Positions 12,116 to 26,152 of a stretch of DNA of 64,000 nt are shown in pieces; the stretch's first letter is position 1; each line of letters starts with the position of its first letter. Under the pieces are notes generated by a model, which did no database searches, was not told the DNA's origin, and worked only from the letters and a program-made list of their open reading frames with translations. Location: the NCBI GenBank assembly GCA_037693485.1, contig CM075354.1:89277001-89341000 (forward strand), read 5' to 3'. This DNA comes from Kitagawia praeruptora (lineage: Eukaryota; Streptophyta; Magnoliopsida; Apiales; Apiaceae). The position numbers and the translations under genes were made by a program.

Positions 12116-13280
12116 GTCAGAGAAGTGCAAACTAATTGTATATACTAACGTTAAGAGCTTTTTTGTATTTTGCTCTATTAAATTCAAAAATAATTATAAA
12201 AATGAATAATTAATTATTAAATTATTTGTAAAATCAACATTAACATAAATAAACATTTACTGTTCATATAAGAAACGTGTCCTAAATAAAGCAAATTTTT
12301 CGGATGCGAAAAAAAATTAAAGCAAAAAAGGGGTGCAAAGGGTCACCCATCCTAGTACTACTCTCGCCCAAGCACGCTTAACTTCGGAGTTCTGATGGGA
12401 TCCGGTGCATTAGTGCTGGTATGATCGCACCCGTCAGAGAAGTGCAAACTAATTGTATATACTAACGTTAAGAGTTTTTTTGTATTTTGCTCTATTAAAT
12501 TCAAAAATAATTATAAAAATTAATAATTAATTATTAAATTATTTATAAAATCAACATTAACATAAATAAACATTTACTGTTCATATAAGAAACGTGTCCT
12601 AAATAAAGCAAATTTTTCGGATGCGAAAAAAAATTAAAGCAAAAAAGGGGTGCAAAGGGTCACCCATCCTAGTACTACTCTCGCCCAAGCACGCTTAACT
12701 TCGGAGTTCTGATGGGATCCGGTGCATTAGTGCTGGTATGATCGCACCCGTCAGAGAAGTGCAAACTAATTGTATATACTAACGTTAAGAGTTTTTTTGT
12801 ATTTTGCTCTATTAAATTCAAAAATAATTATAAAAATTAATAATTAATTATTAAATTATTTATAAAATCAACATTAACATAAATAAACATTTACTGTTCA
12901 TATAAGAAACGTGTCCTAAATAAAGCAAATTTTTCGGATGCGAAAAAAAATTAAAGCAAAAAAGGGGTGCAAAGGGTCACCCATCCTAGTACTACTCTCG
13001 CCCAAGCACGCTTAACTTCGGAGTTCTGATGGGATCCGGTGCATTAGTGCTGGTATGATCGCACCCGTCAGAGAAGTGCAAACTAATTGTATATACTAAC
13101 GTTAAGAGCTTTTTTGTATTTTGCTCTATTAAATTCAAAAATAATTATAAAAATGAATAATTAATTATTAAATTATTTATAAAATCAACATTAACATAAA
13201 TAAACATTTACTGTTCATATAAGAAACGTGTCCTAAATAAAGCAAATTTTTCGGATGCGAAAAAAAATTAAAGCAAAAAA

Positions 13281-13399
13281 GGGGTGCAACACGAGGACTT
13301 CCCAGGGGGTCACCCATCCTAGTACTACTCTCGCCCAAGCACGCTTAACTTCGGAGTTCTGATGGGATCCGGTGCATTAGTGCTGGTATGATCGCACCC
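13281..13399 (-). rRNA. 5S rRNA: 5S rRNA, full-length copy
   Basis: 119 nt, consensus. Followed by three deleted units, the first of which (13614) carries the spacer type normally linked to full genes. Confidence 0.96.
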
Positions 13400-14564
13400 G
13401 TCAGAGAAGTGCAAACTAATTGTATATACTAACGTTAAGAGCTTTTTTGTATTTTGCTCTATTAAATTCAAAAATAATTATAAAAATGAATAATTAATTA
13501 TTAAATTATTTGTAAAATCAACATTAACATAAATAAACATTTACTGTTCATATAAGAAACGTGTCCTAAATAAAGCAAATTTTTCGGATGCGAAAAAAAA
13601 TTAAAGCAAAAAAGGGGTGCAAAGGGTCACCCATCCTAGTACTACTCTCGCCCAAGCACGCTTAACTTCGGAGTTCTGATGGGATCCGGTGCATTAGTGC
13701 TGGTATGATCGCACCCGTCAGAGAAGTGCAAACTAATTGTATATACTAACGTTAAGAGCTTTTTTGTATTTTGCTCTATTAAATTCAAAAATAATTATAA
13801 AAATGAATAATTAATTATTAAATTATTTGTAAAATCAACATTAACATAAATAAACATTTACTGTTCATATAAGAAACGTGTCCTAAATAAAGCAAATTTT
13901 TCGGATGCGAAAAAAAATTAAAGCAAAAAAGGGGTGCAAAGGGTCACCCATCCTAGTACTACTCTCGCCCAAGCACGCTTAACTTCGGAGTTCTGATGGG
14001 ATCCGGTGCATTAGTGCTGGTATGATCGCACCCGTCAGAGAAGTGCAAACTAATTGTATATACTAACGTTAAGAGTTTTTTTGTATTTTGCTCTATTAAA
14101 TTCAAAAATAATTATAAAAATTAATAATTAATTATTAAATTATTTATAAAATCAACATTAACATAAATAAACATTTACTGTTCATATAAGAAACGTGTCC
14201 TAAATAAAGCAAATTTTTCGGATGCGAAAAAAAATTAAAGCAAAAAAGGGGTGCAAAGGGTCACCCATCCTAGTACTACTCTCGCCCAAGCACGCTTAAC
14301 TTCGGAGTTCTGATGGGATCCGGTGCATTAGTGCTGGTATGATCGCACCCGTCAGAGAAGTGCAAACTAATTGTATATACTAACGTTAAGAGTTTTTTTG
14401 TATTTTGCTCTATTAAATTCAAAAATAATTATAAAAATGAATAATTAATTATTAAATTATTTATAAAATCAACATTAACATAAATAAACATTTACTGTTC
14501 ATATAAGAAACGTGTCCTAAATAAAGCAAATTTTTCGGATGCGAAAAAAAATTAAAGCAAAAAA

Positions 14565-14683
14565 GGGGTGCAACACGAGGACTTCCCAGGGGGTCACCCA
14601 TCCTAGTACTACTCTCGCCCAAGCACGCTTAACTTCGGAGTTCTGATGGGATCCGGTGCATTAGTGCTGGTATGATCGCACCC
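14565..14683 (-). rRNA. 5S rRNA: 5S rRNA, full-length copy
   Basis: 119 nt, consensus. Starts a 967-bp trimer. Confidence 0.96.
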
Positions 14684-15531
14684 GTCAGAGAAGTGCAAAC
14701 TAATTGTATATACTAACGTTAAGAGCTTTTTTGTATTTTGCTCTATTAAATTCAAAAATAATTATAAAAATGAATAATTAATTATTAAATTATTTGTAAA
14801 ATCAACATTAACATAAATAAACATTTACTGTTCATATAAGAAACGTGTCCTAAATAAAGCAAATTTTTCGGATGCGAAAAAAAATTAAAGCAAAAAAGGG
14901 GTGCAAAGGGTCACCCATCCTAGTACTACTCTCGCCCAAGCACGCTTAACTTCGGAGTTCTGATGGGATCCGGTGCATTAGTGCTGGTATGATCGCACCC
15001 GTCAGAGAAGTGCAAACTAATTGTATATACTAACGTTAAGAGTTTTTTTGTATTTTGCTCTATTAAATTCAAAAATAATTATAAAAATTAATAATTAATT
15101 ATTAAATTATTTATAAAATCAACATTAACATAAATAAACATTTACTGTTCATATAAGAAACGTGTCCTAAATAAAGCAAATTTTTCGGATGCGAAAAAAA
15201 ATTAAAGCAAAAAAGGGGTGCAAAGGGTCACCCATCCTAGTACTACTCTCGCCCAAGCACGCTTAACTTCGGAGTTCTGATGGGATCCGGTGCATTAGTG
15301 CTGGTATGATCGCACCCGTCAGAGAAGTGCAAACTAATTGTATATACTAACGTTAAGAGCTTTTTTGTATTTTGCTCTATTAAATTCAAAAATAATTATA
15401 AAAATGAATAATTAATTATTAAATTATTTATAAAATCAACATTAACATAAATAAACATTTACTGTTCATATAAGAAACGTGTCCTAAATAAAGCAAATTT
15501 TTCCGATGCGAAAAAAAATTAAAGCAAAAAA

Positions 15532-15650
15532 GGGGTGCAACACGAGGACTTCCCAGGGGGTCACCCATCCTAGTACTACTCTCGCCCAAGCACGCTTAAC
15601 TTCGGAGTTCTGATGGGATCCGGTGCATTAGTGCTGGTATGATCGCACCC
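15532..15650 (-). rRNA. 5S rRNA: 5S rRNA, full-length copy
   Basis: 119 nt, consensus. First copy with the TTCCGATG terminator-side marker. Confidence 0.96.
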
Positions 15651-16815
15651 GTCAGAGAAGTGCAAACTAATTGTATATACTAACGTTAAGAGCTTTTTTG
15701 TATTTTGCTCTATTAAATTCAAAAATAATTATAAAAATGAATAATTAATTATTAAATTATTTGTAAAATCAACATTAACATAAATAAACATTTACTGTTC
15801 ATATAAGAAACGTGTCCTAAATAAAGCAAATTTTTCGGATGCGAAAAAAAATTAAAGCAAAAAAGGGGTGCAAAGGGTCACCCATCCTAGTACTACTCTC
15901 GCCCAAGCACGCTTAACTTCGGAGTTCTGATGGGATCCGGTGCATTAGTGCTGGTATGATCGCACCCGTCAGAGAAGTGCAAACTAATTGTATATACTAA
16001 CGTTAAGAGTTTTTTTGTATTTTGCTCTATTAAATTCAAAAATAATTATAAAAATTAATAATTAATTATTAAATTATTTATAAAATCAACATTAACATAA
16101 ATAAACATTTACTGTTCATATAAGAAACGTGTCCTAAATAAAGCAAATTTTTCGGATGCGAAAAAAAATTAAAGCAAAAAAGGGGTGCAAAGGGTCACCC
16201 ATCCTAGTACTACTCTCGCCCAAGCACGCTTAACTTCGGAGTTCTGATGGGATCCGGTGCATTAGTGCTGGTATGATCGCACCCGTCAGAGAAGTGCAAA
16301 CTAATTGTATATACTAACGTTAAGAGTTTTTTTGTATTTTGCTCTATTAAATTCAAAAATAATTATAAAAATTAATAATTAATTATTAAATTATTTATAA
16401 AATCAACATTAACATAAATAAACATTTACTGTTCATATAAGAAACGTGTCCTAAATAAAGCAAATTTTTCGGATGCGAAAAAAAATTAAAGCAAAAAAGG
16501 GGTGCAAAGGGTCACCCATCCTAGTACTACTCTCGCCCAAGCACGCTTAACTTCGGAGTTCTGATGGGATCCGGTGCATTAGTGCTGGTATGATCGCACC
16601 CGTCAGAGAAGTGCAAACTAATTGTATATACTAACGTTAAGAGCTTTTTTGTATTTTGCTCTATTAAATTCAAAAATAATTATAAAAATGAATAATTAAT
16701 TATTAAATTATTTATAAAATCAACATTAACATAAATAAACATTTACTGTTCATATAAGAAACGTGTCCTAAATAAAGCAAATTTTTCGGATGCGAAAAAA
16801 AATTAAAGCAAAAAA

Positions 16816-16934
16816 GGGGTGCAACACGAGGACTTCCCAGGGGGTCACCCATCCTAGTACTACTCTCGCCCAAGCACGCTTAACTTCGGAGTTCTGATGG
16901 GATCCGGTGCATTAGTGCTGGTATGATCGCACCC
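16816..16934 (-). rRNA. 5S rRNA: 5S rRNA, full-length copy
   Basis: 119 nt, consensus. Followed by four deleted units. Confidence 0.96.
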
Positions 16935-18416
16935 GTCAGAGAAGTGCAAACTAATTGTATATACTAACGTTAAGAGCTTTTTTGTATTTTGCTCTATTAA
17001 ATTCAAAAATAATTATAAAAATGAATAATTAATTATTAAATTATTTGTAAAATCAACATTAACATAAATAAACATTTACTGTTCATATAAGAAACGTGTC
17101 CTAAATAAAGCAAATTTTTCGGATGCGAAAAAAAATTAAAGCAAAAAAGGGGTGCAAAGGGTCACCCATCCTAGTACTACTCTCGCCCAAGCACGCTTAA
17201 CTTCGGAGTTCTGATGGGATCCGGTGCATTAGTGCTGGTATGATCGCACCCGTCAGAGAAGTGCAAACTAATTGTATATACTAACGTTAAGAGCTTTTTT
17301 GTATTTTGCTCTATTAAATTCAAAAATAATTATAAAAATGAATAATTAATTATTAAATTATTTGTAAAATCAACATTAACATAAATAAACATTTACTGTT
17401 CATATAAGAAACGTGTCCTAAATAAAGCAAATTTTTCGGATGCGAAAAAAAATTAAAGCAAAAAAGGGGTGCAAAGGGTCACCCATCCTAGTACTACTCT
17501 CGCCCAAGCACGCTTAACTTCGGAGTTCTGATGGGATCCGGTGCATTAGTGCTGGTATGATCGCACCCGTCAGAGAAGTGCAAACTAATTGTATATACTA
17601 ACGTTAAGAGTTTTTTTGTATTTTGCTCTATTAAATTCAAAAATAATTATAAAAATTAATAATTAATTATTAAATTATTTATAAAATCAACATTAACATA
17701 AATAAACATTTACTGTTCATATAAGAAACGTGTCCTAAATAAAGCAAATTTTTCGGATGCGAAAAAAAATTAAAGCAAAAAAGGGGTGCAAAGGGTCACC
17801 CATCCTAGTACTACTCTCGCCCAAGCACGCTTAACTTCGGAGTTCTGATGGGATCCGGTGCATTAGTGCTGGTATGATCGCACCCGTCAGAGAAGTGCAA
17901 ACTAATTGTATATACTAACGTTAAGAGTTTTTTTGTATTTTGCTCTATTAAATTCAAAAATAATTATAAAAATTAATAATTAATTATTAAATTATTTATA
18001 AAATCAACATTAACATAAATAAACATTTACTGTTCATATAAGAAACGTGTCCTAAATAAAGCAAATTTTTCGGATGCGAAAAAAAATTAAAGCAAAAAAG
18101 GGGTGCAAAGGGTCACCCATCCTAGTACTACTCTCGCCCAAGCACGCTTAACTTCGGAGTTCTGATGGGATCCGGTGCATTAGTGCTGGTATGATCGCAC
18201 CCGTCAGAGAAGTGCAAACTAATTGTATATACTAACGTTAAGAGCTTTTTTGTATTTTGCTCTATTAAATTCAAAAATAATTATAAAAATGAATAATTAA
18301 TTATTAAATTATTTATAAAATCAACATTAACATAAATAAACATTTACTGTTCATATAAGTAACGTGTCCTAAATAAAGCAAATTTTTCGGATGCGAAAAA
18401 AAATTAAAGCAAAAAA

Positions 18417-18535
18417 GGGGTGCAACACGAGGACTTCCCAGGGGGTCACCCATCCTAGTACTACTCTCGCCCAAGCACGCTTAACTTCGGAGTTCTGATG
18501 GGATCCGGTGCATTAGTGCTGGTATGATCGCACCC
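18417..18535 (-). rRNA. 5S rRNA: 5S rRNA, full-length copy
   Basis: 119 nt, consensus. The spacer before it has ATATAAGTAACG instead of ATATAAGAAACG. Confidence 0.96.
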
Positions 18536-19383
18536 GTCAGAGAAGTGCAAACTAATTGTATATACTAACGTTAAGAGCTTTTTTGTATTTTGCTCTATTA
18601 AATTCAAAAATAATTATAAAAATGAATAATTAATTATTAAATTATTTGTAAAATCAACATTAACATAAATAAACATTTACTGTTCATATAAGAAACGTGT
18701 CCTAAATAAAGCAAATTTTTCGGATGCGAAAAAAAATTAAAGCAAAAAAGGGGTGCAAAGGGTCACCCATCCTAGTACTACTCTCGCCCAAGCACGCTTA
18801 ACTTCGGAGTTCTGATGGGATCCGGTGCATTAGTGCTGGTATGATCGCACCCGTCAGAGAACTGCAAACTAATTGTATATACTAACGTTAAGAGTTTTTT
18901 TGTATTTTGCTCTATTAAATTCAAAAATAATTATAAAAATGAATAATTAATTATTAAATTATTTATAAAATCAACATTAACATAAATAAACATTTACTGT
19001 TCATATAAGAAACGTGTCCTAAATAAAGCAAATTTTTCGGATGCGAAAAAAAATTAAAGCAAAAAAGGGGTGCAAAGGGTCACCCATCCTAGTACTACTC
19101 TCGCCCAAGCACGCTTAACTTCGGAGTTCTGATGGGATCCGGTGCATTAGTGCTGGTATGATCGCACCCGTCAGAGAAGTGCAAACTAATTGTATATACT
19201 AACGTTAAGAGCTTTTTTGTATTTTGCTCTATTAAATTCAAAAATAATTATAAAAATGAATAATTAATTATTAAATTATTTATAAAATCAACATTAACAT
19301 AAATAAACATTTACTGTTCATATAAGAAACGTGTCCTAAATAAAGCAAATTTTTCGGATGCGAAAAAAAATTAAAGCAAAAAA

Positions 19384-19502
19384 GGGGTGCAACACGAGGA
19401 CTTCCCAGGGGGTCACCCATCCTAGTACTACTCTCGCCCAAGCACGCTTAACTTCGGAGTTCTGATGGGATCCGGTGCATTAGTGCTGGTATGATCGCAC
19501 CC
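19384..19502 (-). rRNA. 5S rRNA: 5S rRNA, full-length copy
   Basis: 119 nt, consensus. Starts a 967-bp trimer. Confidence 0.96.
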
Positions 19503-20350
19503 GTCAGAGAAGTGCAAACTAATTGTATATACTAACGTTAAGAGCTTTTTTGTATTTTGCTCTATTAAATTCAAAAATAATTATAAAAATGAATAATTAA
19601 TTATTAAATTATTTGTAAAATCAACATTAACATAAATAAACATTTACTGTTCATATAAGAAACGTGTCCTAAATAAAGCAAATTTTTCGGATGCGAAAAA
19701 AAATTAAAGCAAAAAAGGGGTGCAAAGGGTCACCCATCCTAGTACTACTCTCGCCCAAGCACGCTTAACTTCGGAGTTCTGATGGGATCCGGTGCATTAG
19801 TGCTGGTATGATCGCACCCGTCAGAGAAGTGCAAACTAATTGTATATACTAACGTTAAGAGTTTTTTTGTATTTTGCTCTATTAAATTCAAAAATAATTA
19901 TAAAAATGAATAATTAATTATTAAATTATTTATAAAATCAACATTAACATAAATAAACATTTACTGTTCATATAAGAAACGTGTCCTAAATAAAGCAAAT
20001 TTTTCGGATGCGAAAAAAAATTAAAGCAAAAAAGGGGTGCAAAGGGTCACCCATCCTAGTACTACTCTCGCCCAAGCACGCTTAACTTCGGAGTTCTGAT
20101 GGGATCCGGTGCATTAGTGCTGGTATGATCGCACCCGTCAGAGAAGTGCAAACTAATTGTATATACTAACGTTAAGAGCTTTTTTGTATTTTGCTCTATT
20201 AAATTCAAAAATAATTATAAAAATGAATAATTAATTATTAAATTATTTATAAAATCAACATTAACATAAATAAACATTTACTGTTCATATAAGAAACGTG
20301 TCCTAAATAAAGCAAATTTTTCGGATGCGAAAAAAAATTAAAGCAAAAAA

Positions 20351-20469
20351 GGGGTGCAACACGAGGACTTCCCAGGGGGTCACCCATCCTAGTACTACTC
20401 TCGCCCAAGCACGCTTAACTTCGGAGTTCTGATGGGATCCGGTGCATTAGTGCTGGTATGATCGCACCC
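20351..20469 (-). rRNA. 5S rRNA: 5S rRNA, full-length copy
   Basis: 119 nt, consensus. Followed by only one deleted unit, and its spacer has GAGT with TTTATAAAA, which looks like a hybrid of trimer positions. Confidence 0.96.
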
Positions 20470-21000
20470 GTCAGAGAAGTGCAAACTAATTGTATATACT
20501 AACGTTAAGAGTTTTTTTGTATTTTGCTCTATTAAATTCAAAAATAATTATAAAAATGAATAATTAATTATTAAATTATTTATAAAATCAACATTAACAT
20601 AAATAAACATTTACTGTTCATATAAGAAACGTGTCCTAAATAAAGCAAATTTTTCGGATGCGAAAAAAAATTAAAGCAAAAAAGGGGTGCAAAGGGTCAC
20701 CCATCCTAGTACTACTCTCGCCCAAGCACGCTTAACTTCGGAGTTCTGATGGGATCCGGTGCATTAGTGCTGGTATGATCGCACCCGTCAGAGAAGTGCA
20801 AACTAATTGTATATACTAACGTTAAGAGCTTTTTTGTATTTTGCTCTATTAAATTCAAAAATAATTATAAAAATGAATAATTAATTATTAAATTATTTAT
20901 AAAATCAACATTAACATAAATAAACATTTACTGTTCATATAAGAAACGTGTCCTAAATAAAGCAAATTTTTCGGATGCGAAAAAAAATTAAAGCAAAAAA

Positions 21001-21119
21001 GGGGTGCAACACGAGGACTTCCCAGGGGGTCACCCATCCTAGTACTACTCTCGCCCAAGCACGCTTAACTTCGGAGTTCTGATGGGATCCGGTGCATTAG
21101 TGCTGGTATGATCGCACCC
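21001..21119 (-). rRNA. 5S rRNA: 5S rRNA, full-length copy
   Basis: 119 nt, consensus. Followed by three deleted units. Confidence 0.96.
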
Positions 21120-22284
21120 GTCAGAGAAGTGCAAACTAATTGTATATACTAACGTTAAGAGCTTTTTTGTATTTTGCTCTATTAAATTCAAAAATAATTA
21201 TAAAAATGAATAATTAATTATTAAATTATTTGTAAAATCAACATTAACATAAATAAACATTTACTGTTCATATAAGAAACGTGTACTAAATAAAGCAAAT
21301 TTTTCGGATGCGAAAAAAAATTAAAGCAAAAAAGGGGTGCAAAGGGTCACCCATCCTAGTACTACTCTCGCCCAAGCACGCTTAACTTCGGAGTTCTGAT
21401 GGGATCCGGTGCATTAGTGCTGGTATGATCGCACCCGTCAGAGAAGTGCAAACTAATTGTATATACTAACGTTAAGAGTTTTTTTGTATTTTGCTCTATT
21501 AAATTCAAAAATAATTATAAAAATTAATAATTAATTATTAAATTATTTATAAAATCAACATTAACATAAATAAACATTTACTGTTCATATAAGAAACGTG
21601 TCCTAAATAAAGCAAATTTTTCGGATGCGAAAAAAAATTAAAGCAAAAAAGGGGTGCAAAGGGTCACCCATCCTAGTACTACTCTCGCCCAAGCACGCTT
21701 AACTTCGGAGTTCTGATGGGATCCGGTGCATTAGTGCTGGTATGATCGCACCCGTCAGAGAAGTGCAAACTAATTGTATATACTAACGTTAAGAGTTTTT
21801 TTGTATTTTGCTCTATTAAATTCAAAAATAATTATAAAAATTAATAATTAATTATTAAATTATTTATAAAATCAACATTAACATAAATAAACATTTACTG
21901 TTCATATAAGAAACGTGTCCTAAATAAAGCAAATTTTTCGGATGCGAAAAAAAATTAAAGCAAAAAAGGGGTGCAAAGGGTCACCCATCCTAGTACTACT
22001 CTCGCCCAAGCACGCTTAACTTCGGAGTTCTGATGGGATCCGGTGCATTAGTGCTGGTATGATCGCACCCGTCAGAGAAGTGCAAACTAATTGTATATAC
22101 TAACGTTAAGAGCTTTTTTGTATTTTGCTCTATTAAATTCAAAAATAATTATAAAAATGAATAATTAATTATTAAATTATTTATAAAATCAACATTAACA
22201 TAAATAAACATTTACTGTTCATATAAGAAACGTGTCCTAAATAAAGCAAATTTTTCGGATGCGAAAAAAAATTAAAGCAAAAAA

Positions 22285-22403
22285 GGGGTGCAACACGAGG
22301 ACTTCCCAGGGGGTCACCCATCCTAGTACTACTCTCGCCCAAGCACGCTTAACTTCGGAGTTCTGATGGGATCCGGTGCATTAGTGCTGGTATGATCGCA
22401 CCC
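22285..22403 (-). rRNA. 5S rRNA: 5S rRNA, full-length copy (trimer 1 of 25)
   Basis: 119 nt. First gene of the regular block. No TTCCGATG marker. Confidence 0.96.
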
Positions 22404-23251
22404 GTCAGAGAAGTGCAAACTAATTGTATATACTAACGTTAAGAGCTTTTTTGTATTTTGCTCTATTAAATTCAAAAATAATTATAAAAATGAATAATTA
22501 ATTATTAAATTATTTGTAAAATCAACATTAACATAAATAAACATTTACTGTTCATATAAGAAACGTGTCCTAAATAAAGCAAATTTTTCGGATGCGAAAA
22601 AAAATTAAAGCAAAAAAGGGGTGCAAAGGGTCACCCATCCTAGTACTACTCTCGCCCAAGCACGCTTAACTTCGGAGTTCTGATGGGATCCGGTGCATTA
22701 GTGCTGGTATGATCGCACCCGTCAGAGAAGTGCAAACTAATTGTATATACTAACGTTAAGAGTTTTTTTGTATTTTGCTCTATTAAATTCAAAAATAATT
22801 ATAAAAATTAATAATTAATTATTAAATTATTTATAAAATCAACATTAACATAAATAAACATTTACTGTTCATATAAGAAACGTGTCCTAAATAAAGCAAA
22901 TTTTTCGGATGCGAAAAAAAATTAAAGCAAAAAAGGGGTGCAAAGGGTCACCCATCCTAGTACTACTCTCGCCCAAGCACGCTTAACTTCGGAGTTCTGA
23001 TGGGATCCGGTGCATTAGTGCTGGTATGATCGCACCCGTCAGAGAAGTGCAAACTAATTGTATATACTAACGTTAAGAGCTTTTTTGTATTTTGCTCTAT
23101 TAAATTCAAAAATAATTATAAAAATGAATAATTAATTATTAAATTATTTATAAAATCAACATTAACATAAATAAACATTTACTGTTCATATAAGAAACGT
23201 GTCCTAAATAAAGCAAATTTTTCCGATGCGAAAAAAAATTAAAGCAAAAAA

Positions 23252-23370
23252 GGGGTGCAACACGAGGACTTCCCAGGGGGTCACCCATCCTAGTACTACT
23301 CTCGCCCAAGCACGCTTAACTTCGGAGTTCTGATGGGATCCGGTGCATTAGTGCTGGTATGATCGCACCC
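23252..23370 (-). rRNA. 5S rRNA: 5S rRNA, full-length copy (trimer 2)
   Basis: 119 nt, with the TTCCGATG marker. Confidence 0.96.
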
Positions 23371-24218
23371 GTCAGAGAAGTGCAAACTAATTGTATATAC
23401 TAACGTTAAGAGCTTTTTTGTATTTTGCTCTATTAAATTCAAAAATAATTATAAAAATGAATAATTAATTATTAAATTATTTGTAAAATCAACATTAACA
23501 TAAATAAACATTTACTGTTCATATAAGAAACGTGTCCTAAATAAAGCAAATTTTTCGGATGCGAAAAAAAATTAAAGCAAAAAAGGGGTGCAAAGGGTCA
23601 CCCATCCTAGTACTACTCTCGCCCAAGCACGCTTAACTTCGGAGTTCTGATGGGATCCGGTGCATTAGTGCTGGTATGATCGCACCCGTCAGAGAAGTGC
23701 AAACTAATTGTATATACTAACGTTAAGAGTTTTTTTGTATTTTGCTCTATTAAATTCAAAAATAATTATAAAAATTAATAATTAATTATTAAATTATTTA
23801 TAAAATCAACATTAACATAAATAAACATTTACTGTTCATATAAGAAACGTGTCCTAAATAAAGCAAATTTTTCGGATGCGAAAAAAAATTAAAGCAAAAA
23901 AGGGGTGCAAAGGGTCACCCATCCTAGTACTACTCTCGCCCAAGCACGCTTAACTTCGGAGTTCTGATGGGATCCGGTGCATTAGTGCTGGTATGATCGC
24001 ACCCGTCAGAGAAGTGCAAACTAATTGTATATACTAACGTTAAGAGCTTTTTTGTATTTTGCTCTATTAAATTCAAAAATAATTATAAAAATGAATAATT
24101 AATTATTAAATTATTTATAAAATCAACATTAACATAAATAAACATTTACTGTTCATATAAGAAACGTGTCCTAAATAAAGCAAATTTTTCCGATGCGAAA
24201 AAAAATTAAAGCAAAAAA

Positions 24219-24337
24219 GGGGTGCAACACGAGGACTTCCCAGGGGGTCACCCATCCTAGTACTACTCTCGCCCAAGCACGCTTAACTTCGGAGTTCTGA
24301 TGGGATCCGGTGCATTAGTGCTGGTATGATCGCACCC
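24219..24337 (-). rRNA. 5S rRNA: 5S rRNA, full-length copy (trimer 3)
   Basis: 119 nt. The first deleted neighbour (24552) has GTCCGAG in its 5' flank. Confidence 0.96.
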
Positions 24338-25185
24338 GTCAGAGAAGTGCAAACTAATTGTATATACTAACGTTAAGAGCTTTTTTGTATTTTGCTCTAT
24401 TAAATTCAAAAATAATTATAAAAATGAATAATTAATTATTAAATTATTTGTAAAATCAACATTAACATAAATAAACATTTACTGTTCATATAAGAAACGT
24501 GTCCTAAATAAAGCAAATTTTTCGGATGCGAAAAAAAATTAAAGCAAAAAAGGGGTGCAAAGGGTCACCCATCCTAGTACTACTCTCGCCCAAGCACGCT
24601 TAACTTCGGAGTTCTGATGGGATCCGGTGCATTAGTGCTGGTATGATCGCACCCGTCCGAGAAGTGCAAACTAATTGTATATACTAACGTTAAGAGTTTT
24701 TTTGTATTTTGCTCTATTAAATTCAAAAATAATTATAAAAATTAATAATTAATTATTAAATTATTTATAAAATCAACATTAACATAAATAAACATTTACT
24801 GTTCATATAAGAAATGTGTCCTAAATAAAGCAAATTTTTCGGATGCGAAAAAAAATTAAAGCAAAAAAGGGGTGCAAAGGGTCACCCATCCTAGTACTAC
24901 TCTCGCCCAAGCACGCTTAACTTCGGAGTTCTGATGGGATCCGGTGCATTAGTGCTGGTATGATCGCACCCGTCAGAGAAGTGCAAACTAATTGTATATA
25001 CTAACGTTAAGAGTTTTTTTGTATTTTGCTCTATTAAATTCAAAAATAATTATAAAAATGAATAATTAATTATTAAATTATTTATAAAATCAACATTAAC
25101 ATAAATAAACATTTACTGTTCATATAAGAAACGTGTCCTAAATAAAGCAAATTTTTCCGATGCGAAAAAAAATTAAAGCAAAAAA

Positions 25186-25304
25186 GGGGTGCAACACGAG
25201 GACTTCCCAGGGGGTCACCCATCCTAGTACTACTCTCGCCCAAGCACGCTTAACTTCGGAGTTCTGATGGGATCCGGTGCATTAGTGCTGGTATGATCGC
25301 ACCC
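25186..25304 (-). rRNA. 5S rRNA: 5S rRNA, full-length copy (trimer 4)
   Basis: 119 nt. The preceding spacer has the rarer GAGT form. Confidence 0.96.
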
Positions 25305-26152
25305 GTCAGAGAAGTGCAAACTAATTGTATATACTAACGTTAAGAGCTTTTTTGTATTTTGCTCTATTAAATTCAAAAATAATTATAAAAATGAATAATT
25401 AATTATTAAATTATTTGTAAAATCAACATTAACATAAATAAACATTTACTGTTCATATAAGAAACGTGTCCTAAATAAAGCAAATTTTTCGGATGCGAAA
25501 AAAAATTAAAGCAAAAAAGGGGTGCAAAGGGTCACCCATCCTAGTACTACTCTCGCCCAAGCACGCTTAACTTCGGAGTTCTGATGGGATCCGGTGCATT
25601 AGTGCTGGTATGATCGCACCCGTCAGAGAAGTGCAAACTAATTGTATATACTAACGTTAAGAGTTTTTTTGTATTTTGCTCTATTAAATTCAAAAATAAT
25701 TATAAAAATTAATAATTAATTATTAAATTATTTATAAAATCAACATTAACATAAATAAACATTTACTGTTCATATAAGAAACGTGTCCTAAATAAAGCAA
25801 ATTTTTCGGATGCGAAAAAAAATTAAAGCAAAAAAGGGGTGCAAAGGGTCACCCATCCTAGTACTACTCTCGCCCAAGCACGCTTAACTTCGGAGTTCTG
25901 ATGGGATCCGGTGCATTAGTGCTGGTATGATCGCACCCGTCAGAGAAGTGCAAACTAATTGTATATACTAACGTTAAGAGCTTTTTTGTATTTTGCTCTA
26001 TTAAATTCAAAAATAATTATAAAAATGAATAATTAATTATTAAATTATTTATAAAATCAACATTAACATAAATAAACATTTACTGTTCATATAAGAAACG
26101 TGTCCTAAATAAAGCAAATTTTTCGGATGCGAAAAAAAATTAAAGCAAAAAA

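Larger units (their letters stand above)
9429..22070 (-). pseudogene. 5S rRNA genes with 16-bp deletion, transitional domain (29 copies)
   Basis: Starts: 9429, 9746, 10396, 10713, 11363, 11680, 12330, 12647, 12964, 13614, 13931, 14248, 14898, 15215, 15865, 16182, 16499, 17149, 17466, 17783, 18100, 18750, 19067, 19717, 20034, 20684, 21334, 21651, 21968; each is 103 nt. Same deletion as in the left domain. Copy 11680 has AGTGAAAAC instead of AGTGCAAAC in its 5' flank, which destroys the GC pair at -13/-12. Copy 18750 has GAACTGC at the same place, two bases nearer the start. Copies 13614 and 17149 carry the spacer type otherwise linked to full-length genes. Confidence 0.9.
9096..22284 (-). repeat. 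5S array, transitional domain
   Basis: Contains 12 full and 29 deleted genes. Trimers of 967 bp (for example 9096-10062, 10063-11029, 11030-11996) alternate with longer groups that have three or four deleted units after a full one, and one short group with a single deleted unit (20351-21000). The three spacer markers of the trimer are present but not yet in strictly repeated order. The TTCCGATG terminator-side marker occurs only once here, before the gene at 15532. Confidence 0.8.
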
